A stretch of 27,929 nucleotides of DNA from the NCBI GenBank assembly GCA_039934875.1, contig JBDTLH010000162.1, positions 1 to 27,929 on the forward strand. The letters run 5' to 3'. Numbering within the stretch: the stretch's first letter is position 1; every line of letters begins with the position of its first letter. The notes under the pieces were generated by a model. It was not told the DNA's origin, ran no database searches, and saw only the letters and a program-made list of their open reading frames with translations. Below, piece after piece: positions 15,076 to 21,949 of the stretch. This DNA comes from JBDTLH01 sp039934875 (lineage in GTDB: Bacteria > Acidobacteriota > Terriglobia > Terriglobales > Acidobacteriaceae). The position numbers and the translations under genes were made by a program.

Positions 15076-17346
15076 GTGAACTTCCGCTGCTCTTTTGCTC
15101 TATTTGGCTGTTTGCTCTGCGCCTCTTACCTGCCGGCGCAACAGACGCTTCGCGGCCGCGTGGACGATGCCACCGGCGCTGCGGTTGCAGACGCCACCAT
15201 CACCCTGACTTGCGCCCAGAGCACTCCGCGAACCACCCGCAGCGAACGCGATGGGACCTTTGCCATTGCAGTGGACGGCAAATGCGAGCGCGGAGTAGTA
15301 AGCGCGCAGGCCGAGGGCTTCGGCGACGCCAGCAAACCACTGGATGACTTGAACAATTTGGTAATGGTGCTCGGGCCGCAGAGCTTTGAGCAGAGCGTGA
15401 CCGTCACTGCGACCCGCACCTCCGCGGCCATAGCAGAGGCGCCCGGCAGCTCCACCGCGATTAGCGCAGCCGAGTTTCGCAATGATGGCGCGCTCACCAT
15501 CGATGACAAGCTGCGCCAGGTTCCCGGCTTCAGCCTCTTCCGCCGCTCCGGCAGCCAGACCTCGAATCCCACGGCGCAGGGCGTGTCTTTGCGCGGCATC
15601 GGCGCCAGCGGGGCCAGCCGCGCGCTGGTGCTGGTGGATGGCATTCCGCTGAATGATCCTTTCGGCGGATGGGTCTACTGGGGGCGCGTTCCCGTGGCTT
15701 CCATCGATCATGTGGATGTGGTAAAGGGCGGCGTCTCCGATCTTTACGGCAGCTTCGCCATGGCGGGCGTGATCAACCTGCAGACGGTGACGCCGACCGA
15801 TACTCAACTCTCGTTCGAGACCGCAGTTGGCAACGAGCGCTCGCCCTTCGGCTCCGGGCAAGGCTCGGTGCGGCGGGGCAATTGGATACTGGGCGCGAGC
15901 GGAGAAGGCTTCGCTACCGACGGATACTTCCCAGTCCCTGCCGCAAGCCGTGGCCTCATCGACCGCAAGGCGGATTCCGAGCACAGCAGCGCGACCGTGT
16001 CGCTCGATCACATGAACTCAGAGCGGCTGCGCGAGTTCGCGCAGGCGAGCGGCTTCGGCGAGGACCGCCGCAACGCTACCGAGTTGCAGATCAACAGCGC
16101 CACCGTGAGGCAACTCTCCGCCGGCGTGGACTGGGAGACTGCGAAGGCGGGACTTTTCAACCTCCGCGCCTTCGGCGGCAGCGAAAATCTCTTCCAGACT
16201 TTCAGTTCCACCGCGCTCAACCGCAACTCGGAGAAGCTGAGCAGCGTGCAGCATGTGCCCGCGCAACAAATTGGCGGCTCGGCGCTGTGGACGAAAAATG
16301 CCGGGGCTTCGAATCGCAATCTGCTGGTCGCGGGCGTGGACGTGAATCAGATCACGGGCTTCGATAACGAGTTCAATGTGGCGGGCGGATACACACTGCA
16401 CGCCGGCGGCTCGCAGGCGACCACGGGGATATTTGTCGAGGACCTGATTCAAATTGCGTCCAGGTGGCAGTTGAGCCTCTCCGCGCGCGAAGATTTCTGG
16501 AACAACTACGATACCGTCTCCACCCGCGCTTTTTTGACGGGCAAGCTTACCGGGGGCGTGCTGCCCGGGCGCTCCGAGCCATACTTCAGTCCGCGCATCG
16601 GGCTTTCCCGGCAGATCGGCGGTAATGCGCTGGCGTATGTATCGCTTTACCGCTCCTTCCGCACGCCAACCCTCAACGAACTCTATCGCCCGTTTCGCGT
16701 GGGCAACATTCTCACCAACGCGAACTCCGCGCTCAACGCCGAGCGCTACAGCGGAGGCGAAGTGGGCGGGCGCTGGGCAACCGCCGGCGATCGCGTGCGG
16801 TTGCATGGGGCGTTCTTCGACGGCTATGTAACCGGAGCGATTGCTAATGTCACGCTCACAGTGACTCCGGCGCTGATTACGCGGCAGCGCGAGAACCTGG
16901 GCAAGACGCTCTCGCGCGGTGTTGAAGCAGGAGTAGAAGTGCGCGTCTCACCCGCGCTGCTGCTGGGCGCGGGCTATCAGTATGTGGACGCCAAGGTGGT
17001 AACCAACCGGGCGACGCCTTCGCTCGAAGGCAACCTCGTTCCGTTGACCCCGCGCCACAGCTACTCCGCGCTCGCAAGTTACTCGCGCCCGCGCTGGTTC
17101 ACGCTCTCGCTGCAGGGAATCGGCAGCAGCAAAGCGTATGACGACGACCAGAACCTGCTCTCGCTCGGCTCTTATTTTCTGCTGAACGGCACCATAAGCC
17201 GCCCTCTCTATCGAGGGTTCGAGATCTTCGCTCAGGCGGAAAACATGCTCGACCGCAGCTACATCATCCAGCGCACTCCGCAGACGCAACTCGGCGCCCC
17301 CACCCTCTATCGCATAGGCCTGCGCTACCAGATGCGCCGCAGGTAG
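15076..17346 (+). CDS. TonB-dependent outer-membrane receptor with carboxypeptidase-regulatory-like N-terminus
   Basis: A 756-residue outer-membrane transporter. It starts at the GTG at 15076 (MNFRCSFALFGCLLCASYLP), with a signal peptide ending near PAQQ. Residues about 24-100 are a CarboxypepD_reg-like beta-sandwich (LRGRVDDATGAAVADATITL), typical of Acidobacteria and Bacteroidetes receptors. The plug domain (about 107-230) shows VTVTATRTSAAIAEAPGSS, then GVSLRGIGASGASRALVLVDGIPLNDPFGGWVYWGRVP and VKGGVSDLYGSFAMAGVINLQT. The rest is a 22-strand-type barrel, with YRSFRTPTLNELYRPF (about 533-548) and AENMLDRSY near the end. The size is closer to BtuB-like vitamin receptors than to the larger Oar-like class, but the ligand is unknown. 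An ATG at 15046 in the same frame is cut by a TAA at 15067-15069. Confidence 0.9.
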   Translation: MNFRCSFALFGCLLCASYLPAQQTLRGRVDDATGAAVADATITLTCAQSTPRTTRSERDGTFAIAVDGKCERGVVSAQAEGFGDASKPLDDLNNLVMVLGPQSFEQSVTVTATRTSAAIAEAPGSSTAISAAEFRNDGALTIDDKLRQVPGFSLFRRSGSQTSNPTAQGVSLRGIGASGASRALVLVDGIPLNDPFGGWVYWGRVPVASIDHVDVVKGGVSDLYGSFAMAGVINLQTVTPTDTQLSFETAVGNERSPFGSGQGSVRRGNWILGASGEGFATDGYFPVPAASRGLIDRKADSEHSSATVSLDHMNSERLREFAQASGFGEDRRNATELQINSATVRQLSAGVDWETAKAGLFNLRAFGGSENLFQTFSSTALNRNSEKLSSVQHVPAQQIGGSALWTKNAGASNRNLLVAGVDVNQITGFDNEFNVAGGYTLHAGGSQATTGIFVEDLIQIASRWQLSLSAREDFWNNYDTVSTRAFLTGKLTGGVLPGRSEPYFSPRIGLSRQIGGNALAYVSLYRSFRTPTLNELYRPFRVGNILTNANSALNAERYSGGEVGGRWATAGDRVRLHGAFFDGYVTGAIANVTLTVTPALITRQRENLGKTLSRGVEAGVEVRVSPALLLGAGYQYVDAKVVTNRATPSLEGNLVPLTPRHSYSALASYSRPRWFTLSLQGIGSSKAYDDDQNLLSLGSYFLLNGTISRPLYRGFEIFAQAENMLDRSYIIQRTPQTQLGAPTLYRIGLRYQMRRR

Positions 17347-17412
17347 CAGCCTTTTTGAGCGAAGATTCGTGGCCCGATCTCCCGCCGGACCGCGCTCTCC
17401 TGCGCATGTAGC

Positions 17413-18213
17413 ATGGAACAAAGCATGGATCTGCGGAGAATTGAATCGGCATTGTCGGGCACCGTCTTCGACCGCAAAGTACACGTTTTCGCGCGGGTCG
17501 AATCTACCAATGCTTTGGCGGTCAAGGCGGCAATGGAAGGCGCGCCGGAGGGAACTCTCTTCGTAGCCGACGCGCAGACCGCGGGGCGCGGGCGGGGCGG
17601 ACATGGCTGGCACTCCGAGGCGGGAACAGGGCTGTATCTCTCGTTCGTGCTGAGGCCGGCAAAGATGATCGCGCGGGAGGCGTTGTGGCTCTCTCTCGCG
17701 GCAGGCGCGGCGGTGCATGACGGGGTGCGCGAGGCGACCGGCATCAGCGCGGACCTGCGCTGGCCCAACGATCTGCTGGTCGGAAGCAAAAAGTTTTGCG
17801 GCATTCTTGCCGAGCAGCAAAGTGAGGGCGAAGATGTCCGCTTTATGGTTGTGGGGATCGGAATCAATGTGAACCACGCGGAGTTCCCGCCGGAACTAAA
17901 CGAGATTGCCACCTCCCTGCGCATCGTCGCGGGCCGGGAGCAGGACCGGATAAAGGTATTGGAGTTGGTACTGCGGGCCTTTGATCGCGAGTATCGCCGG
18001 CTGCTCCATCCCCCGCGGGGGAGCGCGGGAGAAGAGTTGTTGCAGCGCCTGCCGCGGATATCCACCTGGATATCCGGCAAGCAGGTGCATGTGCCGGAGC
18101 AGGGCGGATACGACGGGGTCACGGCGGGGCTGGACCAGCGGGGGTTTTTGTTGGTCAGGACGGCGCAGGGCATGCGAACGGTACTGTCGGGTGGGGTGCG
18201 GGAGCCCTTGTGA
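17413..18213 (+). CDS. birA: Biotin--[acetyl-CoA-carboxylase] ligase, single-domain
   Basis: A 266-residue cytoplasmic ligase that activates biotin to biotinyl-AMP and attaches it to the carboxyl carrier protein of acetyl-CoA carboxylase. The catalytic domain shows ARVESTNALA (about 28-37), the biotin/ATP loop AGRGRGGHGWHSEAGTGLYLS (about 57-77), LRWPNDLLVGSKKFCGILAE with the catalytic Lys region, and VVGIGINVNH. The C-terminal SH3-like domain follows (ISGKQVHVPEQGG..GVTAGLDQRGFLLV). There is no N-terminal helix-turn-helix, so it is a group I ligase and not a biotin-operon repressor. ATG codons at 17413 and 17425 are both possible starts. It is followed 56 nt later by coaX, a pairing frequently seen in related genomes. 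Confidence 0.93.
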   Translation: MEQSMDLRRIESALSGTVFDRKVHVFARVESTNALAVKAAMEGAPEGTLFVADAQTAGRGRGGHGWHSEAGTGLYLSFVLRPAKMIAREALWLSLAAGAAVHDGVREATGISADLRWPNDLLVGSKKFCGILAEQQSEGEDVRFMVVGIGINVNHAEFPPELNEIATSLRIVAGREQDRIKVLELVLRAFDREYRRLLHPPRGSAGEELLQRLPRISTWISGKQVHVPEQGGYDGVTAGLDQRGFLLVRTAQGMRTVLSGGVREPL

Positions 18214-18269
18214 CTGAGAGCAAAAGCAACCTCTGTGGTGGAAGCCCTTTCCGCGTAGAATGAAGAACC

Positions 18270-19058
18270 ATGCTGCTGGCCCTCGATGTCGGCAATACCA
18301 ACACCGTTCTCGCGCTTTATGAACGGAGTGAAGCGCGCATGCTGGCGCACTGGCGCCTCTCGACCAACAAAACGCAAACGGTGGACGAGTATGGGGTGCT
18401 CTTCCACAGCCTCTTCTCCATGCAGAAGCTGCCGCCCGATGAGGTGAGCGGCATCATCATCTCGTCGGTTGTCCCCCCCGTGGACACCACTTTGCGCGAG
18501 ATGTGCGAGCGCTACTTCCGGGTGAAGCCGATGTTTGTTGAGCCGGGAATTAAAACGGGAATGCCGGTCCACTACGACAATCCCAACGAAGTAGGCGCGG
18601 ACCGCATCGTCAATGGCGTGGCTGCCTTTGAGAAGTATGGAGGCCCCTGCGTGGTGGTGGATTTCGGCACCGCCACCACCTTCGATGTTATCTCCGGGCG
18701 CGGGGAATACATGGGCGGAGTAATTGCGCCCGGCATCGGCATCTCCGCCGATGCGCTGGTGACGAAAACGGCGCGCCTGCCGCGCGTGGACATCAAGCGC
18801 CCCTCCAAAGTGATCGGTACCAACACCATCAATAGCATGCAGTCCGGCTTGTTCTACGGCTATCTGGGCCTGGTGGACGGGATACTTGAGCGGCTGATCG
18901 AGGAGATGGGCGGAGGCGTCAAGGTGATCGCGACCGGCGGCCTGGCCCCGCTGATTGCCTCCAGCTCACGCTTTATCAACCAGGTGGACGATCTGCTGAC
19001 GCTCGACGGCCTGCGCATTCTGTGGGACCGCAACACCATCAAGCGAGCGAAGAGTTAA
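18270..19058 (+). CDS. coaX: Type III pantothenate kinase
   Basis: A 262-residue ASKHA-fold kinase carrying out the first step of coenzyme A synthesis, phosphorylation of pantothenate. All family motifs are visible: ALDVGNTNTVLALYE (phosphate 1, about 4-18), IISSVVPPV (about 69-77), NPNEVGADRIVNGVAA (about 103-118), VVVDFGTATTFDVI (phosphate 2, about 129-142) and GGVIAPGIGISADAL (about 149-163), plus VIATGGLAPLIA (adenosine region, about 222-233). Length is normal. Type III enzymes are not inhibited by CoA and need a monovalent cation; this is family knowledge. It starts at the ATG at 18270 with TAGAAT 8 nt upstream and only a weak GAAGAA-like ribosome site. It is convergent with the response-regulator gene. 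Confidence 0.95.
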   Translation: MLLALDVGNTNTVLALYERSEARMLAHWRLSTNKTQTVDEYGVLFHSLFSMQKLPPDEVSGIIISSVVPPVDTTLREMCERYFRVKPMFVEPGIKTGMPVHYDNPNEVGADRIVNGVAAFEKYGGPCVVVDFGTATTFDVISGRGEYMGGVIAPGIGISADALVTKTARLPRVDIKRPSKVIGTNTINSMQSGLFYGYLGLVDGILERLIEEMGGGVKVIATGGLAPLIASSSRFINQVDDLLTLDGLRILWDRNTIKRAKS

Positions 19059-19098
19059 CTGCGGATTTCGCCGAGGAGCGCGGACCAACGAACTTCTA

Positions 19099-19244
19099 GC
19101 CGCCGATCAACGCCGATAAATTAGCCCAAGTAGAAGCACCCCCATTCGCTGAACTCCCGATTAATTTCAGTCACTATCCGAAATCTTCTCCTTCGGCCCC
19201 TTCTCTTCCGATTTGATCGGCGTTCTTCGACGCCAATCGGCGGC
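19099..19244. repeat. Inverted repeat with 10-nt insertion between convergent genes
   Basis: The left arm (19099-19117, GCCGCCGATCAACGCCGAT) is repeated inverted at 19216-19244. The right copy carries an extra 10 bases in the middle, between GCCGCCGAT and AACGCCGAT. The tract fills much of the 189-bp gap between coaX and the response-regulator gene. I see no gene or clear terminator in the gap. Confidence 0.55.
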
Positions 19245-19247
19245 AAA

Positions 19248-19961
19248 TTACCTCTTGAACTCATACCCCACCCCCCGTATCGTCAGCAGGTGCTTGGGCC
19301 GCGATGGGTCCGCTTCGATATAACGCCGCAGGCGCACAATGAAATTATCGATGGCGCGGGTGTCGGTATCTTCCTTGAGGCCCCACACCTTTTCCAGCAA
19401 CGATCCGCGGGAGACCGGCTTGCCTTCATTCTGAATCAACTGGCGCAGCAGGTCGGCTTCCATGATGGTGAGCGGTATGTTCGCGCCCGGAGCCTGCAAT
19501 TCCAGGCGCGTGAAGTCGATGGTGTGGCCGTCGAAGCTATAGGTATCGAGCGGCGCTGCCGGAGTGGAAGGCGATTGGGACCAGCGCCGCCGCCGTATCA
19601 ATCCCCCGATGCGAGCTAATAGAATGTTCAAATCGAAGGGCTTCGGCAGATAATCGTCCGCGCCCGATTCGAAGCCTTTAAGCACCTCTTCGGAGCGCCC
19701 CAGCGCGGTCAACATCAGGATGGGCGTGAAGTCTTCGTTTTCCCGGAGTTCTTGCGCGACCTCAAATCCGCTCTTGCCGGGCAGCATCACGTCGAGCACG
19801 ATCGCATCGAAGTGCTCGCCCGCGGAGAGCGCCCGCTCGAGCGCGAGCTCTCCAGTTTCCACCAATTCCGTCGCGTATCCCTCGGCCTCGAGGTTGTATT
19901 TGAGGCCGCTGGCGAGGTGCGCCTCATCTTCCACCACCAGAATTCGCTTGCCTTGGTTCAT
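19248..19961 (-). CDS. OmpR/PhoB-family response regulator
   Basis: A 237-residue two-component regulator. The receiver domain (about 5-120) has the acidic pocket EDE (11-13), phospho-acceptor Asp57 in IVLDVMLPG, switch Thr85 in MLTALG and Lys107 in LPKPFD. The C-terminal winged-helix (about 140-237) shows LELQAPGANIPLTIMEADLL, NEGKPVSRGSLLEKVWGL, DNFIVRLRRYIE and the final wing LLTIRGVGYEFKR. All key residues are present, so it should be phosphorylated and bind DNA. It overlaps the kinase stop by 4 nt (ATGA), with the kinase gene first, so the pair is co-transcribed and coupled. Target genes cannot be read from the window. Confidence 0.93.
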   Translation of the reverse strand: MNQGKRILVVEDEAHLASGLKYNLEAEGYATELVETGELALERALSAGEHFDAIVLDVMLPGKSGFEVAQELRENEDFTPILMLTALGRSEEVLKGFESGADDYLPKPFDLNILLARIGGLIRRRRWSQSPSTPAAPLDTYSFDGHTIDFTRLELQAPGANIPLTIMEADLLRQLIQNEGKPVSRGSLLEKVWGLKEDTDTRAIDNFIVRLRRYIEADPSRPKHLLTIRGVGYEFKR

Positions 19962-20866
19962 GTGGGATAGACCTTGGGCAGCCGTACGCGGATCGTTGTC
20001 CCGCGGCCTTGCCCCGCGCTCTCCGCCGTGATCGTGCCGCCATGCTTGCGCACGATGGAGTTGACAATAAACAGCCCTAGCCCGGTGCCCTTCACCTTCT
20101 GCCCGATCTCGTGAACGCGGTGAAAGCGCTTGAACACCTGCTTGAGTTCGCTATCCGGGATGCCGCGCCCCCGATCGCGCACCAGCACCTCCGTCTGCTC
20201 CCCATCATCGCGCAAATGCACGCTGATCTCGATCTTGTCAGGCGCGGAATACTTCACCGCATTATCCAGAATATTGGTAAACGCGCTCTTCAATTCTTCC
20301 GCATTGCCGAGCACGATGGCATGATCGCTCTCCGCGCCGAATTGAAATGACGCCGAATCAAGATGATGGCGAATGCGCACCAGTTCGATGGACTGCGAGA
20401 GAAGCTCTCCCAGATCGACTTCCAGCGCGTTCTGCAACTGGCTCTTCTGGCCGAACTCTCCGGCCTTGAGCACCTGCTGCACGGTGTTCATCAGCCGCTC
20501 CGTATCGGCCAGCATGAGGCCATAAAATTCGTGGGCTTTCTCCGGGGCCACCGCGCGCCTCTGCAAGGTTTCGAGGTAAAGCCGAATGGACGTGATCGGG
20601 GTCTTCAGCTCGTGAGTGACCGCGTTCAAAAAGCTGTCCTGCTGTTCATTGCGGCGGATCTCCCGCACCAGAAAAATCGTATTCAGGATCAGCCCGGCGA
20701 TGATGATCGCGAACAAGATCACGCCCAGAATGATTAGCAGGCCTTCGTGCCAATTAAGGATGATCCAGCCCACATTTAGGGCGGCCGCAATGCCCACCAG
20801 CAGCACCCCCAGTGTGACAAAGGTGGCGACCGCTTTGCGCCGGCTGACGATCCGCATGGCAGACAT
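19958..20866 (-). CDS. Membrane sensor histidine kinase
   Basis: A 302-residue inner-membrane kinase. Two TM helices (about 13-34 and 42-66) are joined by a loop of only about six residues (LNWHEG), so there is no periplasmic sensor domain; it resembles intramembrane-sensing kinases. The HisKA phospho-acceptor is His85 in AVTHELKTPITSIRLY. The ATPase domain has the N box FTNILDNAVKYS (about 208-219), G1 DRGRGIPDSE, F-box FKRFHR and G2 GTGLGLFIVNS. All catalytic motifs are intact. No HAMP or PAS domain is visible. The start is the ATG at 20866 with GGTGA close upstream; a second ATG three codons later is also possible. Its partner regulator follows directly. Confidence 0.92.
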   Translation of the reverse strand: MSAMRIVSRRKAVATFVTLGVLLVGIAAALNVGWIILNWHEGLLIILGVILFAIIIAGLILNTIFLVREIRRNEQQDSFLNAVTHELKTPITSIRLYLETLQRRAVAPEKAHEFYGLMLADTERLMNTVQQVLKAGEFGQKSQLQNALEVDLGELLSQSIELVRIRHHLDSASFQFGAESDHAIVLGNAEELKSAFTNILDNAVKYSAPDKIEISVHLRDDGEQTEVLVRDRGRGIPDSELKQVFKRFHRVHEIGQKVKGTGLGLFIVNSIVRKHGGTITAESAGQGRGTTIRVRLPKVYPT

Positions 20867-20900
20867 TAATCACCATGCTAGCGCATTCTCATGCCGGGAA

Positions 20901-20961
20901 TTGTCGAAGGGTCAAGTTGTCGAAGGGTCAAATTGCTCTTGGGCTTCGACAATTCGACAAT
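20901..20961. repeat. Tandem and inverted TTGTCGAA repeats
   Basis: TTGTCGAAGGGTCAA occurs at 20901-20915 and again at 20917-20931 (16-bp period). Inverted copies of its first half follow as CTTCGACAA (20944-20952) and TTCGACAAT (20953-20961). The tract lies in the 124-bp gap upstream of the histidine kinase and downstream of the globin-like gene, both on the minus strand, so it could form a stem in the intergenic transcript. Confidence 0.65.
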
Positions 20962-20990
20962 CGGCAATCGCGAATTTAAGAATTGTGGCT

Positions 20991-21428
20991 CTAGTCCAGT
21001 TCGTCGGTGCCGTCCCGCGCAATGCGCAGCATCACTTGCACGAAGACCCGGCTGATATTGGCCTCGTAGAGCGCCTGCATCACCAGTACGTCCATGTGGC
21101 CGTGCAATGCGGAAGGAATCTGGTGTTGCCCATAAAGCTCATGCAGCCTCGGTCCCGCATACTCCAGCGGGCCGGCGGCGCTGGCCAGCAGCAACTGCAC
21201 CAGTCGCACCTGTAGCCACTGCAACTCCTGCCCGGTAAGATGCCGCGGCAACTGGGAATTCCGTCGCACTGCGGCGGCAAACAGGTCTCCCGCCTGCAGA
21301 AATGGCTCAATGCCGCCGATCACTCCATAGAGCGTCCCCTCGGCGCGAGGAGAGCCGAGATCGGAAGGAAAGTCGGGCTGAATACCAGCAGGAGTGATTT
21401 CGGGCGAAGTGGAAAGATTTCGGCTCAC
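20991..21428 (-). CDS. Group 1 truncated-haemoglobin-like protein with atypical proximal residue
   Basis: About 145 residues. I choose the GTG at 21428 because GGAG lies 5 nt upstream; the frame is open to 21485. After a Pro/Ser-rich N-terminus (about 1-30) the pattern follows a group 1 truncated globin: TLYGVIGG (32-39), a helix with DLFAAAV (48-54), the E-helix LQVRLVQLLLASAAGPLEYAG (72-92), the short F-helix PRLHELYGQHQI (93-104), then the G and H helices (HMDVLVMQALYEANISRVFVQVMLRIARD). In the usual pattern YxGrxMrxaHxGLgI the proximal His lies nine residues after the Tyr; here that position is Tyr99, with His96 and His102 on either side. So it may bind haem differently or not at all. The fold call rests on pattern only, with no alignment run. 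Confidence 0.55.
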   Translation of the reverse strand: MSRNLSTSPEITPAGIQPDFPSDLGSPRAEGTLYGVIGGIEPFLQAGDLFAAAVRRNSQLPRHLTGQELQWLQVRLVQLLLASAAGPLEYAGPRLHELYGQHQIPSALHGHMDVLVMQALYEANISRVFVQVMLRIARDGTDELD

Positions 21429-21577
21429 GAACTCTCCATCGGCGCAACCTTCCGCGACTTTAGCCCCTCTAAATTTTACAGCCACTTCAGAACTGTGTCT
21501 GCTATCGCAATCATTATCTACCTGGCCGTGGATGGAGCGTTTGGCAGCTTTAACGGTCCCTTTAGGAGAGGAAAATA

Positions 21578-21877
21578 ATGAAGAAATGTTTGGCTATTTT
21601 GTCCACCGTGGCGCTCGCATGTTCCATGTCGATCGCGCAGACCAGTTCCGGCGCCGATGCCAACCCTCAGAACACTCCCGCGAATCCCAACTCGTCCAGC
21701 ATGAGCGGACAGAGGGGCACCTCCAATGCCACTAACGCTGACCAGACCACGGATCAGATGGGCAAGAAGAAAAAGCATCACCATCACAAGAAGAACAAGA
21801 ACGGCAATATGAAGAGCGGTAACAGTATGGACAACGGTACCGCTACCCCTCCCGCGACCACCAGCAATCCGAAATAA
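21578..21877 (+). CDS. Small secreted Lys/His-rich protein
   Basis: A 99-residue exported protein with a strong ribosome site (AGGAGAGG, 6 nt before the ATG at 21578). Residues 1-20 (MKKCLAILSTVALACSMSIA) form a signal peptide with likely cleavage before Gln21. The mature part is low-complexity and hydrophilic, rich in Asn, Ser, Thr and Gly, with a KKKKHHHHKKNKNGN run at 63-77. No fold is evident; it is probably disordered. Such His/Lys clusters can bind metal ions or anionic polymers, but this is speculation. Strong start signals and a clean terminator directly after it suggest a monocistronic, well-expressed gene. I do not recognise a family. Confidence 0.75.
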   Translation: MKKCLAILSTVALACSMSIAQTSSGADANPQNTPANPNSSSMSGQRGTSNATNADQTTDQMGKKKKHHHHKKNKNGNMKSGNSMDNGTATPPATTSNPK

Positions 21878-21896
21878 TTTGGCGTCGCGGAAGATC

Positions 21897-21928
21897 AAGC
21901 CCGCAGTCTGATGGCTGCGGGCTTTGTT
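21897..21928 (+). terminator. Rho-independent terminator
   Basis: A perfect 9-bp stem, AGCCCGCAG (21898-21906) with CTGCGGGCT (21915-21923), closes an 8-nt loop and is followed by TTGTT. It lies 20 bases after the stop of the small secreted protein gene and before the convergent aminotransferase end, so it may also shield the other strand. Confidence 0.8.
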
Positions 21929-21949
21929 ATCCACTATGGCGCTCAATGG

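Noticed and set aside
17325..18572. Minus-strand open frame (415 codons)
   Set aside because: Antisense to birA and the start of coaX; no recognisable domain and no ribosome site.
20901..20961. Tandem repeats as a CRISPR array
   Set aside because: Only two direct copies with a 1-nt gap, no spacers, and no cas genes nearby.
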